Assembly (NCBI RefSeq): GCF_011751745.2
Contig: NZ_CP061170.1
Coordinates: forward strand, 3,348,001 to 3,412,000
From: Paramicrobacterium fandaimingii
GTDB lineage: Bacteria > Actinomycetota > Actinomycetes > Actinomycetales > Microbacteriaceae
Reading direction: 5' to 3'
DNA: 64,000 nucleotides
Shown: piece after piece, positions 33,563-42,112 of the stretch
Position numbering within the stretch: the stretch's first letter is position 1
Layout of the letters: the number at the start of each line of letters is the position of its first letter
Program-made: the position numbers and the translations under genes
The notes under the pieces: generated by a model
What the model was told of the DNA's origin: nothing
Database searches by the model: none
The model's input: the letters and a program-made list of their open reading frames with translations, nothing else

Positions 33563-34490
33563 CGGTACTCCTCTTTCGCACGTAGGTGAAGATGGCGGCG
33601 ACCAGGATGACCAGCACGAACAGGCTCAGCTGAAGAGCGGCAGCGTAGCTGGGCTCCTGATCGATGAACGCCGCGCGATACCCGTACACGTTGAGGGTGT
33701 TCGTCGCATTGACAGGGCCACCCTGGGTCATGATGTAGATGGTGTCGAAGAAGCGGATCAGGTCGACGGTGCGCAGCAGCATGGCGACAATCAGCACCGA
33801 GCGCAGCAGCGGCAGGCCGACGAAGAACGCCTTCTTGATGGGCCCGGCGCCATCAATGGATGCCGCCTCAAACGGTTCGCTCGGCAGCGACCGGATGCCG
33901 GCCGAGATAATGAGCGCCATGAACGGCGTCCACTGCCAGATATCGACGATCGCAATGGACCACGGTGCCATTTCGCGGCTGCCCAGCCACACGACGGGGT
34001 CGAGGCCGATCGCCTGCAGAATCTGATTCGCCGCTCCCAGCGTCGGATCGTAGATGAGCATCCATACGAGGGCGACTGCCACCGAAGCGGTGATCGCTGG
34101 AATGAGCAGAAGCCCCTGAAAGATGGCGCGCCCGGGAACATCGCGACTGAGCAGGTAACCGAGAGCAAGACCGAGAACCGTCTCGACGACAAGGCACACG
34201 ATGAACAGCTGCAGTGTGACGAAGAGCGAATACCAGAACTCGGAGTTCTGGAACATCTCAATGAAGTTATCGAACCCGACAAACCCGCTGTTGTTCCCCG
34301 CGATGTCTTGATCGGTGACGGAGAGCCAGACGGTGTAGAGCACCGGGATGAGAACGAGCCCCACCGTCACGATGAGCGCAGGGATGATGAACGGGAACGT
34401 CCCGTGGGACACGGGGTCGAAACTCTTTCGACCCCGTGCCGCCGGGCTGCGCTTGTTCCCTTCGGTGAGAATGGTCCGCGTCGTAGACAT
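33552..34490 (-). CDS. ABC sugar transporter permease (MalF type)
   Basis: The 312-residue permease has a polar N-terminus of about 32 residues, then FPFIIPALIVTVGLVLIPVLY. The EAA loop is EAASIDGAGPIKKAFFVGLP near residue 220. It is immediately preceded by the binding-protein gene (5-bp gap) and overlaps the next permease by 11 bp. It belongs to the CUT1-type carbohydrate importers, as does the locus at 2.8 kb. The substrate is set by the lipoprotein encoded upstream. Confidence 0.9.
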   Translation of the reverse strand: MSTTRTILTEGNKRSPAARGRKSFDPVSHGTFPFIIPALIVTVGLVLIPVLYTVWLSVTDQDIAGNNSGFVGFDNFIEMFQNSEFWYSLFVTLQLFIVCLVVETVLGLALGYLLSRDVPGRAIFQGLLLIPAITASVAVALVWMLIYDPTLGAANQILQAIGLDPVVWLGSREMAPWSIAIVDIWQWTPFMALIISAGIRSLPSEPFEAASIDGAGPIKKAFFVGLPLLRSVLIVAMLLRTVDLIRFFDTIYIMTQGGPVNATNTLNVYGYRAAFIDQEPSYAAALQLSLFVLVILVAAIFTYVRKRSTDVE

Positions 34491-34495
34491 ATGCG

Positions 34496-35794
34496 TTATT
34501 TCTTATCCAACTGTTCGTTCAGCGTGGTTTGGATCTCTTTCGCGGCTTCTTCTGCCGTGGCGTCGCCGAGGATCACCTTGCCGATGGCATTGCCCAAGGT
34601 CTCGCGCATGCTCGGTGCCTTGGTGCCGACGGGGCCCACCTCGGTGTTGCCGTTCTCCTGAATGTCGGCGACGGCTTCGAGCCACTGCTTCTGCGTTGGC
34701 GCCGAGAAGTTCTCGACATAACTCGGGTCGGTCGCGACGGAGTCACGCGGCGGAGCGATCTCTGCCTTCGTCAACTCAAGCTGAATCTCGGGAGACGTGG
34801 CCCACTGCAGGAACTCCCACGCGGCATCCTTCTTCTCTGAGAATGGCGACATCGTCACGCCCCACGACAGAGCGGTCGGTGCGGCCTCAACCGAGCCCGC
34901 GGGCATCTTCGCGACACCAACGTTCTCGCTCACCGTGCTGTTCTCGGGATCGAACACCGAGTTGAGCTCGTTGCTCGACTCCAGCTCCATGGCGACCTTG
35001 CCCTGCGCAAACAGGTTCGATGACTCCGTGAAGCTGTAGTTGATGACGCCCTTGGGGCCGAAGTCCCTGGCGAGCGTTGCGTAATTGTCGATGGCCGTCA
35101 CAGCGCCGGGCTGATCGAAGTTGGCAGTACCGTCTTCTTTCGTCCACTCGAGGCCTTCACCGTGGAAGAAGGGGCCGAAGTCGAAGGCGATTGCGGCCGC
35201 GGCACCACGCAAGGTGATGGGCGTGATCTCACCGGCATCCTTGATGGTCTGCGCTGCCGCCTTCACCTCGTCGATTGTCGTCGGTACCTCAATGCCCAGG
35301 TCTTCGAAGACGTCTGTGCGGTAGTACAGCACGGGTCCCTCGATGTTGATCGGAACCGCGATGACGTTGCCGTCGGCATCCTTCATGCCGTCGATTGCCG
35401 AGGGCGAGAAGTCGTCGACCTTGTACGAGTCGGGCGCCTTCGCCATGTAGTCATCGAGCGGCTGGTAGTACCCGGCGTCCGAGAACTGCGGGCCCTCGCG
35501 CGACGGCAGCGTCATGAAGACATCCATCGACGAGCTCTTCGACTGCAGGTTGAGCAGAATGCGGTCGCGCGCCTGCTGCTCGGCAAACGTCTGAACGTTG
35601 ACCTTAATGCCGCTCTCTTCTTCGAACTGGCTGATGAGCGGCTCGAGGCCTCTCTGCCAGGGGTGGTTCGACAAGACAACGTTGATGGCGTCGCCGTCTG
35701 AGGAGCCCTCTCCCGGGGATCCACATGCTGTCGCCGTTGCGGCGATGACGGTAGCCGCCGCTATGGCGCCTACCCTCCGAACAATCTTGGACAT
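34496..35794 (-). CDS. ABC sugar transporter substrate-binding lipoprotein
   Basis: The 432-residue precursor has a signal peptide with lipobox ending ATAC and a Cys around residue 24, then a Gly/Ser/Glu linker. The family 1 solute-binding domain follows: LSNHPWQRGLEPLISQFEEE, MDVFMTLPSREGPQF, FAQGKVAMELESSNEL and SWGVTMSPFSEKKDAAWEFL. AAGGAGGAACG precedes the ATG. It lies 57 bp downstream of the phosphofructokinase gene. The aromatic- and His-containing N-terminal motif could help define ligand specificity, but the sugar cannot be read. Confidence 0.9.
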   Translation of the reverse strand: MSKIVRRVGAIAAATVIAATATACGSPGEGSSDGDAINVVLSNHPWQRGLEPLISQFEEESGIKVNVQTFAEQQARDRILLNLQSKSSSMDVFMTLPSREGPQFSDAGYYQPLDDYMAKAPDSYKVDDFSPSAIDGMKDADGNVIAVPINIEGPVLYYRTDVFEDLGIEVPTTIDEVKAAAQTIKDAGEITPITLRGAAAAIAFDFGPFFHGEGLEWTKEDGTANFDQPGAVTAIDNYATLARDFGPKGVINYSFTESSNLFAQGKVAMELESSNELNSVFDPENSTVSENVGVAKMPAGSVEAAPTALSWGVTMSPFSEKKDAAWEFLQWATSPEIQLELTKAEIAPPRDSVATDPSYVENFSAPTQKQWLEAVADIQENGNTEVGPVGTKAPSMRETLGNAIGKVILGDATAEEAAKEIQTTLNEQLDKK

Positions 35795-35851
35795 CGTTCC
35801 TCCTTGATCGATTTCTCTTGGTGTATTGCGTGTGTTGTGTGTTGCGACGCG

Positions 35852-36943
35852 CTAGGGAAGCGCGACGAGGGGGGAAAGCCAGGTGTGAAACGCGCGCAGG
35901 TCGCGGGGGTCGGTGCCGCGCCAGGCGACAGGAACATGGCGCACGCGACCGCCCACGTCGGTGAGGGGAATGGCGGTGGCGTCGCCGTTTCGGTCGAGGG
36001 CGGCCATGACGCCGGTCGGCCCCGCGGGGTCGACGAGCCAGTTACCTGCGAGTTCGCCGAGCTGGTGCGCCTCACGCGCGTCGACGGGACTGATGAGTGC
36101 CGAGTTGCAACGCTGTGCCGTGCCCAGCACTTCGCCGCGAGCCGTGACGCCGAGTGAATCGGATGCCGCTTGCGCGAGCACCCGCGCTACTCCGCCCTGG
36201 ATGAGCCGCGTGTGGTTCTGCGCCTTCACGGGCTGCTGCGTCAGCTCGGGAGCGACACCCTCGCTGACGATCACGAACGCGCGACCCTTCGCGGTGAGCG
36301 CGCTGTCAATGTGCGCGAGCGCCCGGTCGAGGTCGAACGACTCTTCGGGCGTGAGCACAAGATCGGCGGCGTGCTCCGGGTCGTGATCGTGAAAGCTCGC
36401 CGCGAGGGCGAGCCACCCGGTGTCGCGCCCCATCACCTCGACGATGCGCACCTTCTCGATTCCCGCCATCGCCTCGTGATCGCGCGACATATCGGTGGCG
36501 GTTGCCGCAAGGTACCGTGCGGCGGAGGGGAAGCCCGGGGTATGGTCGACAGCGACGATGTCGTTGTCGATCGTTTTCGGGATGCCGACAACGCGCAAGC
36601 TCGTGCCGCGCTTGCGTGCCCGCGTGGAGATCGCATCGAGAAAGGCCATCGTGCCGTTGCCGCCGATGAGCGCGAGCCCCGTGACCCCGGCCCGATCGAG
36701 GTTCTCGACGATCGCGTCGAGGTCGTCGCTCGTCACGGCCCGGCGTCCTCCCCGCAGCCACGACCCGGTGCGCTGCATGTCAGCATTCGTGGGTCCCTCG
36801 TTCGTGAGGGTTCCATCGACGAGAGCGTTAGGGCCTCCGCGCGCGAACAGCACGGGCGTCTCTCCGACGGCACGGATGAACCCCGCAAGACTGCGGTTCA
36901 CGACGGCCGTCGGGGCGCCCGTCTGCGCAATGGCTATGGTCAC
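35852..36943 (-). CDS. 6-phosphofructokinase-family kinase (PfkA type)
   Basis: The 363-residue protein has the PfkA signatures IGGNGTMAFLDAI (GGDGS-like), GIPKTIDNDI (PGTIDND-like) and EVMGRDTGWLALAA. At the two positions that separate phosphoryl donors it has Gly (GGNG) and Lys (PKTIDND). Gly at the first is normally associated with ATP, so ATP is the likelier donor than PPi. It is much longer than E. coli PfkA because of C-terminal extension. The ATG overlaps the aldehyde dehydrogenase stop (ATGA). No hexokinase accompanies it, so it may phosphorylate an imported ketose or analogue rather than fructose-6-P. Confidence 0.85.
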   Translation of the reverse strand: MTIAIAQTGAPTAVVNRSLAGFIRAVGETPVLFARGGPNALVDGTLTNEGPTNADMQRTGSWLRGGRRAVTSDDLDAIVENLDRAGVTGLALIGGNGTMAFLDAISTRARKRGTSLRVVGIPKTIDNDIVAVDHTPGFPSAARYLAATATDMSRDHEAMAGIEKVRIVEVMGRDTGWLALAASFHDHDPEHAADLVLTPEESFDLDRALAHIDSALTAKGRAFVIVSEGVAPELTQQPVKAQNHTRLIQGGVARVLAQAASDSLGVTARGEVLGTAQRCNSALISPVDAREAHQLGELAGNWLVDPAGPTGVMAALDRNGDATAIPLTDVGGRVRHVPVAWRGTDPRDLRAFHTWLSPLVALP

Positions 36944-38391
36944 GGTGTTGCCGTTCGCGTTGCGATTGTGCGGAAGTGCTGGTGGGCTTCGAGACCCTGC
37001 CGGCCGCCCTCATAGCCGACGCCCGAGAGGCCGATGCCGCCGAAGGGCGCACCGGGGTAGTTGGGCGTCGCCGTGTTGATGCCGATGATTCCGGCGCGGA
37101 ACTCGGCAGCAACGGCATCCGCCTTCTCGAGGTCTTCGGTGCAGACGTAGCTGGCGAGGCCGTAGCCGCTGGAGCGCTGCAGCGCCATCGCCTCGTCGAG
37201 GTCGTCATACACGATGACGCCGGCCGCGGGGCCGAACACTTCGTCGGCGACGAGCGCGGACGTCGGCGATGCGTTCATGACGAACTGCGGTGCGGCGTAG
37301 TGGCCTGCGCTGGGGAGTTCGGCCTGCGGAAGTAGCGCTTCGCCGCCCGCCGCGGTGGCCTGGTCGACCAGGGACGCAACGCGCGCCGGGTCGTTCGCCG
37401 GGGCGAGCGGGCCGAGGTCTGTCGCCGCGTTGCGCGGGTCCCCGACGACGAGCGTTGACGCGGCAGCGACGAGCGCATCACGGAAGTCGCCCTCGAGCGA
37501 CCGCGGAATGAGCACGTTGTTCGCGCCGATGCACGACTGGCCGTTGTTGCGGAACTTGCCGATCATCAGAGTGTCGACGGCGTGCTGCACGTTCGCGTCG
37601 TCGAGAACGACGAACGAGGCGTTGCCACCCAACTCCATCACCGCGGGCGTGAACCGAGGAGCGATCTGCTCGTTGATGATGCGGCCGACGCGCGTAGAAC
37701 CCGTGAACGAGACGCAGTCAACCCGGTCGAGCCAGGGGGTGACGACGTCGCTTGGGGAGCCGAGAACCGTGTTGACGACTCCGGCCGGAACGAATCGGTC
37801 GAGCAGGTCAGAGAGCCGCAGTGACGAGAGAGCTGCAAGCTCGGCGGCACGAAAGACGACAGTGCACCCGGCGGCGAGCGCTGCAGCGATCTTGCGCGCG
37901 GGGATCGAGATCGGGAAGTTCCACGGGGTGACGACAGCGACGATGCCCATGGGCTGCGGCTGCACGCGATGCTGGATGCCGGGGATCACGGCGAAGTGCT
38001 CGTCGCGCTGGGCAAGGAGCAGATCGGCGAAGGCCTCGAAGTACACGGCAGAGAAGGTGATCTCGCCCTGCGCCTCAGCGAGCCGCTTGCCCGTCTCGGT
38101 GCTGAGCAGCCAGGCCCAACTGTTCTCGTCTGTCGCCGCTGCCTCGTCGCGCAACGCTGCCGCGATCGCACGCAGAACGGCCGCCCGCTCGTCGACGCTC
38201 GTTGCGGCCCAGGGGCGAAAGGAACTCTGCGCAACATCGACGGCGCGGAGTGCGTCGTCTGCCGTGCCCTGCAGCACGTCGCCAAAGGCATTTCCGTCGA
38301 TGGGGCTGATCGCGTCAACGCGACGACGCCCGGTGGAGTCGGTGACGACCTCGCCGCCGATTCGAATTCCGCTTGCGGACAACTGATTCAC
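36940..38391 (-). CDS. NAD(P)-dependent aldehyde dehydrogenase
   Basis: The 483-residue enzyme of the ALDH superfamily has VTPWNFPISIPARKIAAAL, CVSFTGSTRVGRII, the Glu in VMELGGNAS and the nucleophilic Cys in NNGQSCIGANNV. It resembles the succinate-semialdehyde/sulfolactaldehyde type in length and in PFGGIGLSGVGYEGG. The GTG at 38391 is preceded by GGAGGAGG and overlaps the upstream stop (GTGA); the frame itself is open to 38553. It would oxidise the aldehyde released by an aldolase of this locus to the acid. Substrate inferred. Confidence 0.88.
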   Translation of the reverse strand: MNQLSASGIRIGGEVVTDSTGRRRVDAISPIDGNAFGDVLQGTADDALRAVDVAQSSFRPWAATSVDERAAVLRAIAAALRDEAAATDENSWAWLLSTETGKRLAEAQGEITFSAVYFEAFADLLLAQRDEHFAVIPGIQHRVQPQPMGIVAVVTPWNFPISIPARKIAAALAAGCTVVFRAAELAALSSLRLSDLLDRFVPAGVVNTVLGSPSDVVTPWLDRVDCVSFTGSTRVGRIINEQIAPRFTPAVMELGGNASFVVLDDANVQHAVDTLMIGKFRNNGQSCIGANNVLIPRSLEGDFRDALVAAASTLVVGDPRNAATDLGPLAPANDPARVASLVDQATAAGGEALLPQAELPSAGHYAAPQFVMNASPTSALVADEVFGPAAGVIVYDDLDEAMALQRSSGYGLASYVCTEDLEKADAVAAEFRAGIIGINTATPNYPGAPFGGIGLSGVGYEGGRQGLEAHQHFRTIATRTATP

Positions 38392-39584
38392 TGTGCCTCC
38401 TCCGAGAGATGTACAAGATGTGCTGACAGGTGACTGAGCTCGATGTCGACGCCGATGCCGGCCGCCTGCGGCACCGAGACGGTTCCGTGTGCGGTCAGCA
38501 GATGGTCGACCGGCTCGCGCACCGGGTTCTGCCTGATGTCCCACTCGAGCCACGGGGTTGTCGGGTTCGCGGCTGCGAGCTGAATCGAGATGGCCGTCGA
38601 GTACGCCCCGTTGTAGAGGTGCGGCGCAACGAGGGTTCCGGATGCCGCGGCAGCAGCCACGACGCGCTGGTACTCCGTGACGCCGCCGACCTTGCCCACG
38701 TCGGGCTGCACGATCGTGACACCGGGCAGTGCGAGATAGGGCTCGAATGCGTCGGCACCATAGAGGTTCTCACCCGTGGCGATGGGGATGCCGGTTTCAC
38801 TGTAGACGTGGCCGAGCGCGTCAGGCTCGTCGCCCGCAAGCGGCTCTTCGATCCACTCGATTCCGTACTCGCGAAGCATGGGGGCCAGCTCGATGGCCTC
38901 GCTCGACGACCAGCCTTGATTTGCGTCGCCGAACAGGCGAAACTCGTCACCCAGCACCCGCCGAGCATTGGCAAGGTTCTCGTCGTCGCGTTCGCGCCCG
39001 AAGCCCAGCTTCACCTTGGCCGCCGTGAGCCCGAGCTCGAGGCAGCGCTCGGCCGATTCGACGACGCCGCTGGGGCCGAGGCTCGATCCGTACACGGCAA
39101 TCTCCGCACGCGGGCTGCCGCTCAGAAGTGCGGAGAGCGAGACGCCGCGCTCGGTGGCTGCACGCAGCCAGAACGCCTGATCGATGGCGCTGATCGCCTG
39201 GTAAACCGGGCCGATCGCTCCCCATTGGCGCGCAACGCCGGTGAGTTCTGACAGAAGCAGCTCTCTCACGTCGGCTGTGTCGGTGAAGATGCGTCCGACC
39301 AGAAGCGGGGCGATGCCTTCCGCAACTGTCGCGATGCGCTCGCGCCAACCCCACGAGGGGTAGTTCACCCAGGTCTCGCCCGTCGAGACCGTGCCGTCGT
39401 CAAACGCGACGTCGACGAGAAACATCACTCTGAATCCGAGGGCGCCGAACGACATGGCGACGCCCGTCGTCACCGGCGCACGGTAGACGCGGCAGGTGAC
39501 GCCCGTCACAGCACTGCCCGACATCGTCACCGTCGTGGCAGGCACATGTGAGGCATTCGCACAGAGTTGATCGTTTTCTAACAT
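38388..39584 (-). CDS. Mandelate racemase/muconate lactonizing enzyme family (enolase superfamily)
   Basis: The 398-residue protein has an enolase-type N-terminal capping domain and the MR-subgroup barrel: AAKVKLGFG with the KxK base, LFGDANQGW, IEWIEEPLAGDEP, PIATGENLYG, QPDVGKVGG and the His of VAPHLYNGAY. A Lys plus His-Asp pair fits sugar-acid dehydratases and racemases. The ATG at 39584 is taken; starts further downstream (39524) are possible. It is located between the DeoR gene and the aldehyde dehydrogenase. Dehydration or epimerisation of a sugar acid is expected. Confidence 0.85.
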   Translation of the reverse strand: MLENDQLCANASHVPATTVTMSGSAVTGVTCRVYRAPVTTGVAMSFGALGFRVMFLVDVAFDDGTVSTGETWVNYPSWGWRERIATVAEGIAPLLVGRIFTDTADVRELLLSELTGVARQWGAIGPVYQAISAIDQAFWLRAATERGVSLSALLSGSPRAEIAVYGSSLGPSGVVESAERCLELGLTAAKVKLGFGRERDDENLANARRVLGDEFRLFGDANQGWSSSEAIELAPMLREYGIEWIEEPLAGDEPDALGHVYSETGIPIATGENLYGADAFEPYLALPGVTIVQPDVGKVGGVTEYQRVVAAAAASGTLVAPHLYNGAYSTAISIQLAAANPTTPWLEWDIRQNPVREPVDHLLTAHGTVSVPQAAGIGVDIELSHLSAHLVHLSEEAQ

Positions 39585-39637
39585 TGCATGCAGTGTTGCA
39601 CGTGGTTGCATCGCCGTCAACCCTGCATCGGGAAAAG

Positions 39638-40435
39638 TTATGGAAGCACGAAATCCACGCCAGCCGCGGCGATCTTCGCGGCGATCTCGGGCTCCCACTC
39701 CGTGTCCGTTGCAATGCGCGATACCCGGTCGAGCCCACACACGCGCACGGCGCCGCTGGCATTCGCCTTTGTGGCATCGACGGCGAGAATCACGTCGCTT
39801 GCCGCGTCGATCATGGCGCGCTTCGTGGCCAGCTCCACCGAACTGTGCACATACAGACCATCGGCGTTCACGGCGCTTGCGCCGAGCAGCAGCACATCGA
39901 TGCGCAGATCTCTCAGCGCTGCGACGGCTCCGGGGCCGACCATCGCCTGATTTTCGTGCAGCAGGTCGCCGCCGACGCCGATCACGCGCAGATCCGGCCA
40001 TTCCAGCATGCTCGCGAGCACGGGAACCGAGTGCGAGATGACGCATCCGGTGAGCTCCGGCGCCAGTTCCATCGCGCAGACGTGCGTCGTCGTTCCCGCA
40101 TCAACGCCCAGCACGCCCGCTCGCGGGACGATGGACTTCACGGCGTCGGCAACGCGCAGCTTTGCGCGGGAGTTGCTCTGCGTTCGGCTCGAGAATCCGG
40201 CCGGCGATTGACGCCCAGCGGGTAGCCGCGCTCCGCCATGCACAAGCTCCAGCTCACCCTCGTCTGCCAGCTGCTTGAGGTCGCGCCGCACCGTCATCTC
40301 GGCAACGGCAAACTCTTCGCTCAACGGGTGTACGGCAACGTGGCCATCGCGAAAAAGCGATTCGAGAATGAGAATTCTGCGCCGTTCCGCACCGCCATGA
40401 CGCAGTGATTCTCCCAGTGTGCTCACACTCTGCAT
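39638..40435 (-). CDS. DeoR family transcriptional regulator
   Basis: The 265-residue protein has an N-terminal DeoR helix-turn-helix (RRILILESLFRDGHVAVHPL, FAVAEMTVRRDLKQLADEGEL) followed by a DeoR sensor domain (GVLGVDAGTTTHVCAMELAPEL, VIGVGGDLLHENQAMVGPG). That domain usually binds sugar phosphates. The ATG at 40435 is chosen over 40465. It is divergent from the aldolase/TauE pair and upstream of the sugar operon, so it probably controls both. A perfect CGAACA-N3-TGTTCG palindrome lies in the shared promoter. Confidence 0.87.
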   Translation of the reverse strand: MQSVSTLGESLRHGGAERRRILILESLFRDGHVAVHPLSEEFAVAEMTVRRDLKQLADEGELELVHGGARLPAGRQSPAGFSSRTQSNSRAKLRVADAVKSIVPRAGVLGVDAGTTTHVCAMELAPELTGCVISHSVPVLASMLEWPDLRVIGVGGDLLHENQAMVGPGAVAALRDLRIDVLLLGASAVNADGLYVHSSVELATKRAMIDAASDVILAVDATKANASGAVRVCGLDRVSRIATDTEWEPEIAAKIAAAGVDFVLP

Positions 40436-40458
40436 GCTAGCAAGGCTCTGATAGAGTG

Positions 40459-40473
40459 CGAACACAATGTTCG
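40459..40473. promoter_or_regulatory. Probable DeoR operator in divergent promoter
   Basis: A perfect inverted repeat CGAACA-CAA-TGTTCG lies midway between the DeoR (40435) and aldolase (40504) starts. It is the natural candidate for DeoR binding and for coordinated control of both directions. Confidence 0.55.
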
Positions 40474-40503
40474 ATTTCTCACATTTTGAGCCAAAGGATT
40501 CTC

Positions 40504-41367
40504 ATGTCTGACCCGACAACCCTCGCCCGGCCGTCCGGCGGATTCGCCATGCTCGCTGTCGACCAGCGCGAAGCGCTGCGCGACATGATGCTGCGCGCCC
40601 GCGGTGTGCAGATCAGCGACGCAGACATGACAGAGTTCAAGGTCGCCGCCGCGCGCGCCCTCACCCCCTCTGCGTCTGCCGTGCTGATCGATCCCGAGTT
40701 CGCGTGGGACGCCATCGTCGATCAGGATGCTGTCGCCCCGACGTGCGCACGTATTGCCGCCGCCGACCATTTCGTCGCCGGTGCGGGCGAGTTCGTGCGC
40801 GAAGCATCCTTCGACACAACCCTCGACTACGAGGCGATCAAAAAGCAGGGCGCAACGGCGCTCAAGCTGCTCGTGCTGTGGCGCGAAGACCAAGACCCGC
40901 AGCAGCGCATCGACGAGGTCACGGCGTTCGTCACGGCCTGCCGCGAGCTCGACCTCGTCTCCGTCATCGAACCCGTCGCGCGGGGACGCTGGGATGGCGC
41001 CCCGAGCGACGTCGAGGCCGGCGTTCTCGCTGCGGCACGCGAACTCGGCGATCTCGGCGCCGACATCTACAAGGCCGAGGTTCCGTTCAAGGCAACCGAG
41101 AGCGACGAGCGCGTCTTCGACGCCTGCCGCGAGCTGACCGACACCATCAACGGCCCGTGGGTCGTGCTCTCGTCCGGCGTCGACGCCGACAGGTTCCCCG
41201 ATGCTGTGGGGATCGCGTGCCGCGCCGGAGCCTCCGGCTTCCTCGCCGGCCGTGCCGTCTGGGCATCCGTGCTCGGAGCAGATAACGTCGATGACGAGCT
41301 TCGCGCAACATCCATTCCGCGTCTCGAGCGACTCGCGACGATCGTCGACGACAACATCCGCAACTGA
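40504..41367 (+). CDS. LacD/YihT-like class I sugar-phosphate aldolase
   Basis: The 287-residue aldolase has FAMLAVDQREALRDMML at the start, VLIDPEFAWD, LKLLVLWRED, VSVIEPVARGR and GADIYKAEVPF with the presumed Schiff-base Lys. SGFLAGRAVWASVL comes near the end. This set fits tagatose-1,6-bisphosphate aldolase (LacD) and sulfofructose-1-phosphate aldolase (YihT). AAAGGATTCTC precedes the ATG at 40504. It is followed by a TauE/SafE exporter gene and is divergent from DeoR. The products would be DHAP and a three-carbon aldehyde. A 111-bp near-copy of its 3' part lies at 49789-49899. Confidence 0.83.
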   Translation: MSDPTTLARPSGGFAMLAVDQREALRDMMLRARGVQISDADMTEFKVAAARALTPSASAVLIDPEFAWDAIVDQDAVAPTCARIAAADHFVAGAGEFVREASFDTTLDYEAIKKQGATALKLLVLWREDQDPQQRIDEVTAFVTACRELDLVSVIEPVARGRWDGAPSDVEAGVLAAARELGDLGADIYKAEVPFKATESDERVFDACRELTDTINGPWVVLSSGVDADRFPDAVGIACRAGASGFLAGRAVWASVLGADNVDDELRATSIPRLERLATIVDDNIRN

Positions 41368-41384
41368 TAGTAGGCCTTACGACC

Positions 41385-42107
41385 GTGACCTGGCTTCTCG
41401 CTCTGTGTGCGGTCACGCTCGGGGCAGCTCTGCAACGCGTGACCGGGCTGGGGTTCACCCTCATCTCGGGCCCGCTGCTTGTGCTGGTTTTGAATCCGTT
41501 CGACGGCATCGTTCTTGCCAACATCCTGTCGTTTCTCATCGCCGCGATCGTGCTTATCCCCACGTTTCGCCACGCTCAGTGGAAGACGGCGGCAAAGCTG
41601 TCGATCGGCATCGTCGTCGGTGTGCCGCTCGGAGCGCTTGTTGTCTATGCGCTGGATGCCGACATGCTGCTCATCTTCGTCGGCGCGCTCACGACAATCG
41701 CTGTCGTGCTCGCGCTGACGAGGCGCCCCATGCCGGTCTTTCGCGGCACGCCCGGGGCGATCTTCGCCGGCTCGCTCTCGGGGTTCAGCAACGTCACCGC
41801 CGGCGTGGGCGGCCCGGCACTGGCGATGTTCGGTTCGGCGACGAAGATGCCCATGGCGGCGTTCGTCCCGACGATGCAGGTCGTGGCGCTGCTCACGAAT
41901 GCGCTGTCGGTGGCGGCAAAGCCGAACATGTCGCTGCCGCTCCCCCTCGTGCTCGCCGCGGTGTGTTGCGTGCTGCTCGGCCTCGTGGCGGGCTCGTTCC
42001 TGCAGCGCGTCATCACGCCAACCCGCGCCCAAACGCTCGCCCTCACGCTCGCACTCCTCGGCTCCCTCGCCGCAACGATCCGTGGTGTCTTCGCCCTATT
42101 TGGCTAG
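41385..42107 (+). CDS. TauE/SafE family sulfite/sulfonate exporter-like membrane protein
   Basis: The 240-residue protein has about eight membrane segments with the repeated TauE/SafE layout: GAALQRVTGLGFTLISGPLL in the first half and GSLSGFSNVTAGVGGPALAMF in the second. The GTG at 41385 lies 17 bp after the aldolase stop. Members export sulfite, sulfoacetate or other organosulfonates or move small anions. Genetic pairing with a LacD/YihT-like aldolase raises the possibility of a sulfonated sugar pathway. Its stop is 6 bp from the end of the convergent opine-dehydrogenase-like gene. Confidence 0.85.
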   Translation: MTWLLALCAVTLGAALQRVTGLGFTLISGPLLVLVLNPFDGIVLANILSFLIAAIVLIPTFRHAQWKTAAKLSIGIVVGVPLGALVVYALDADMLLIFVGALTTIAVVLALTRRPMPVFRGTPGAIFAGSLSGFSNVTAGVGGPALAMFGSATKMPMAAFVPTMQVVALLTNALSVAAKPNMSLPLPLVLAAVCCVLLGLVAGSFLQRVITPTRAQTLALTLALLGSLAATIRGVFALFG

Positions 42108-42112
42108 GTTCC

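Noticed and set aside
33531..34661. 376-codon plus-strand frame under the ABC permease
   Set aside because: The Asp/Arg/Gln/Glu-rich translation is a shadow of the permease reading frame.
39585..39592. TGCATGCA palindrome at the start of the enolase-superfamily gene
   Set aside because: Eight bp inside coding sequence; expected by chance at this length.
41067..42032. 321-codon minus-strand frame under TauE and the end of the aldolase
   Set aside because: It is highly charged (Arg/Glu/His), without domains; both plus-strand genes there are well supported.
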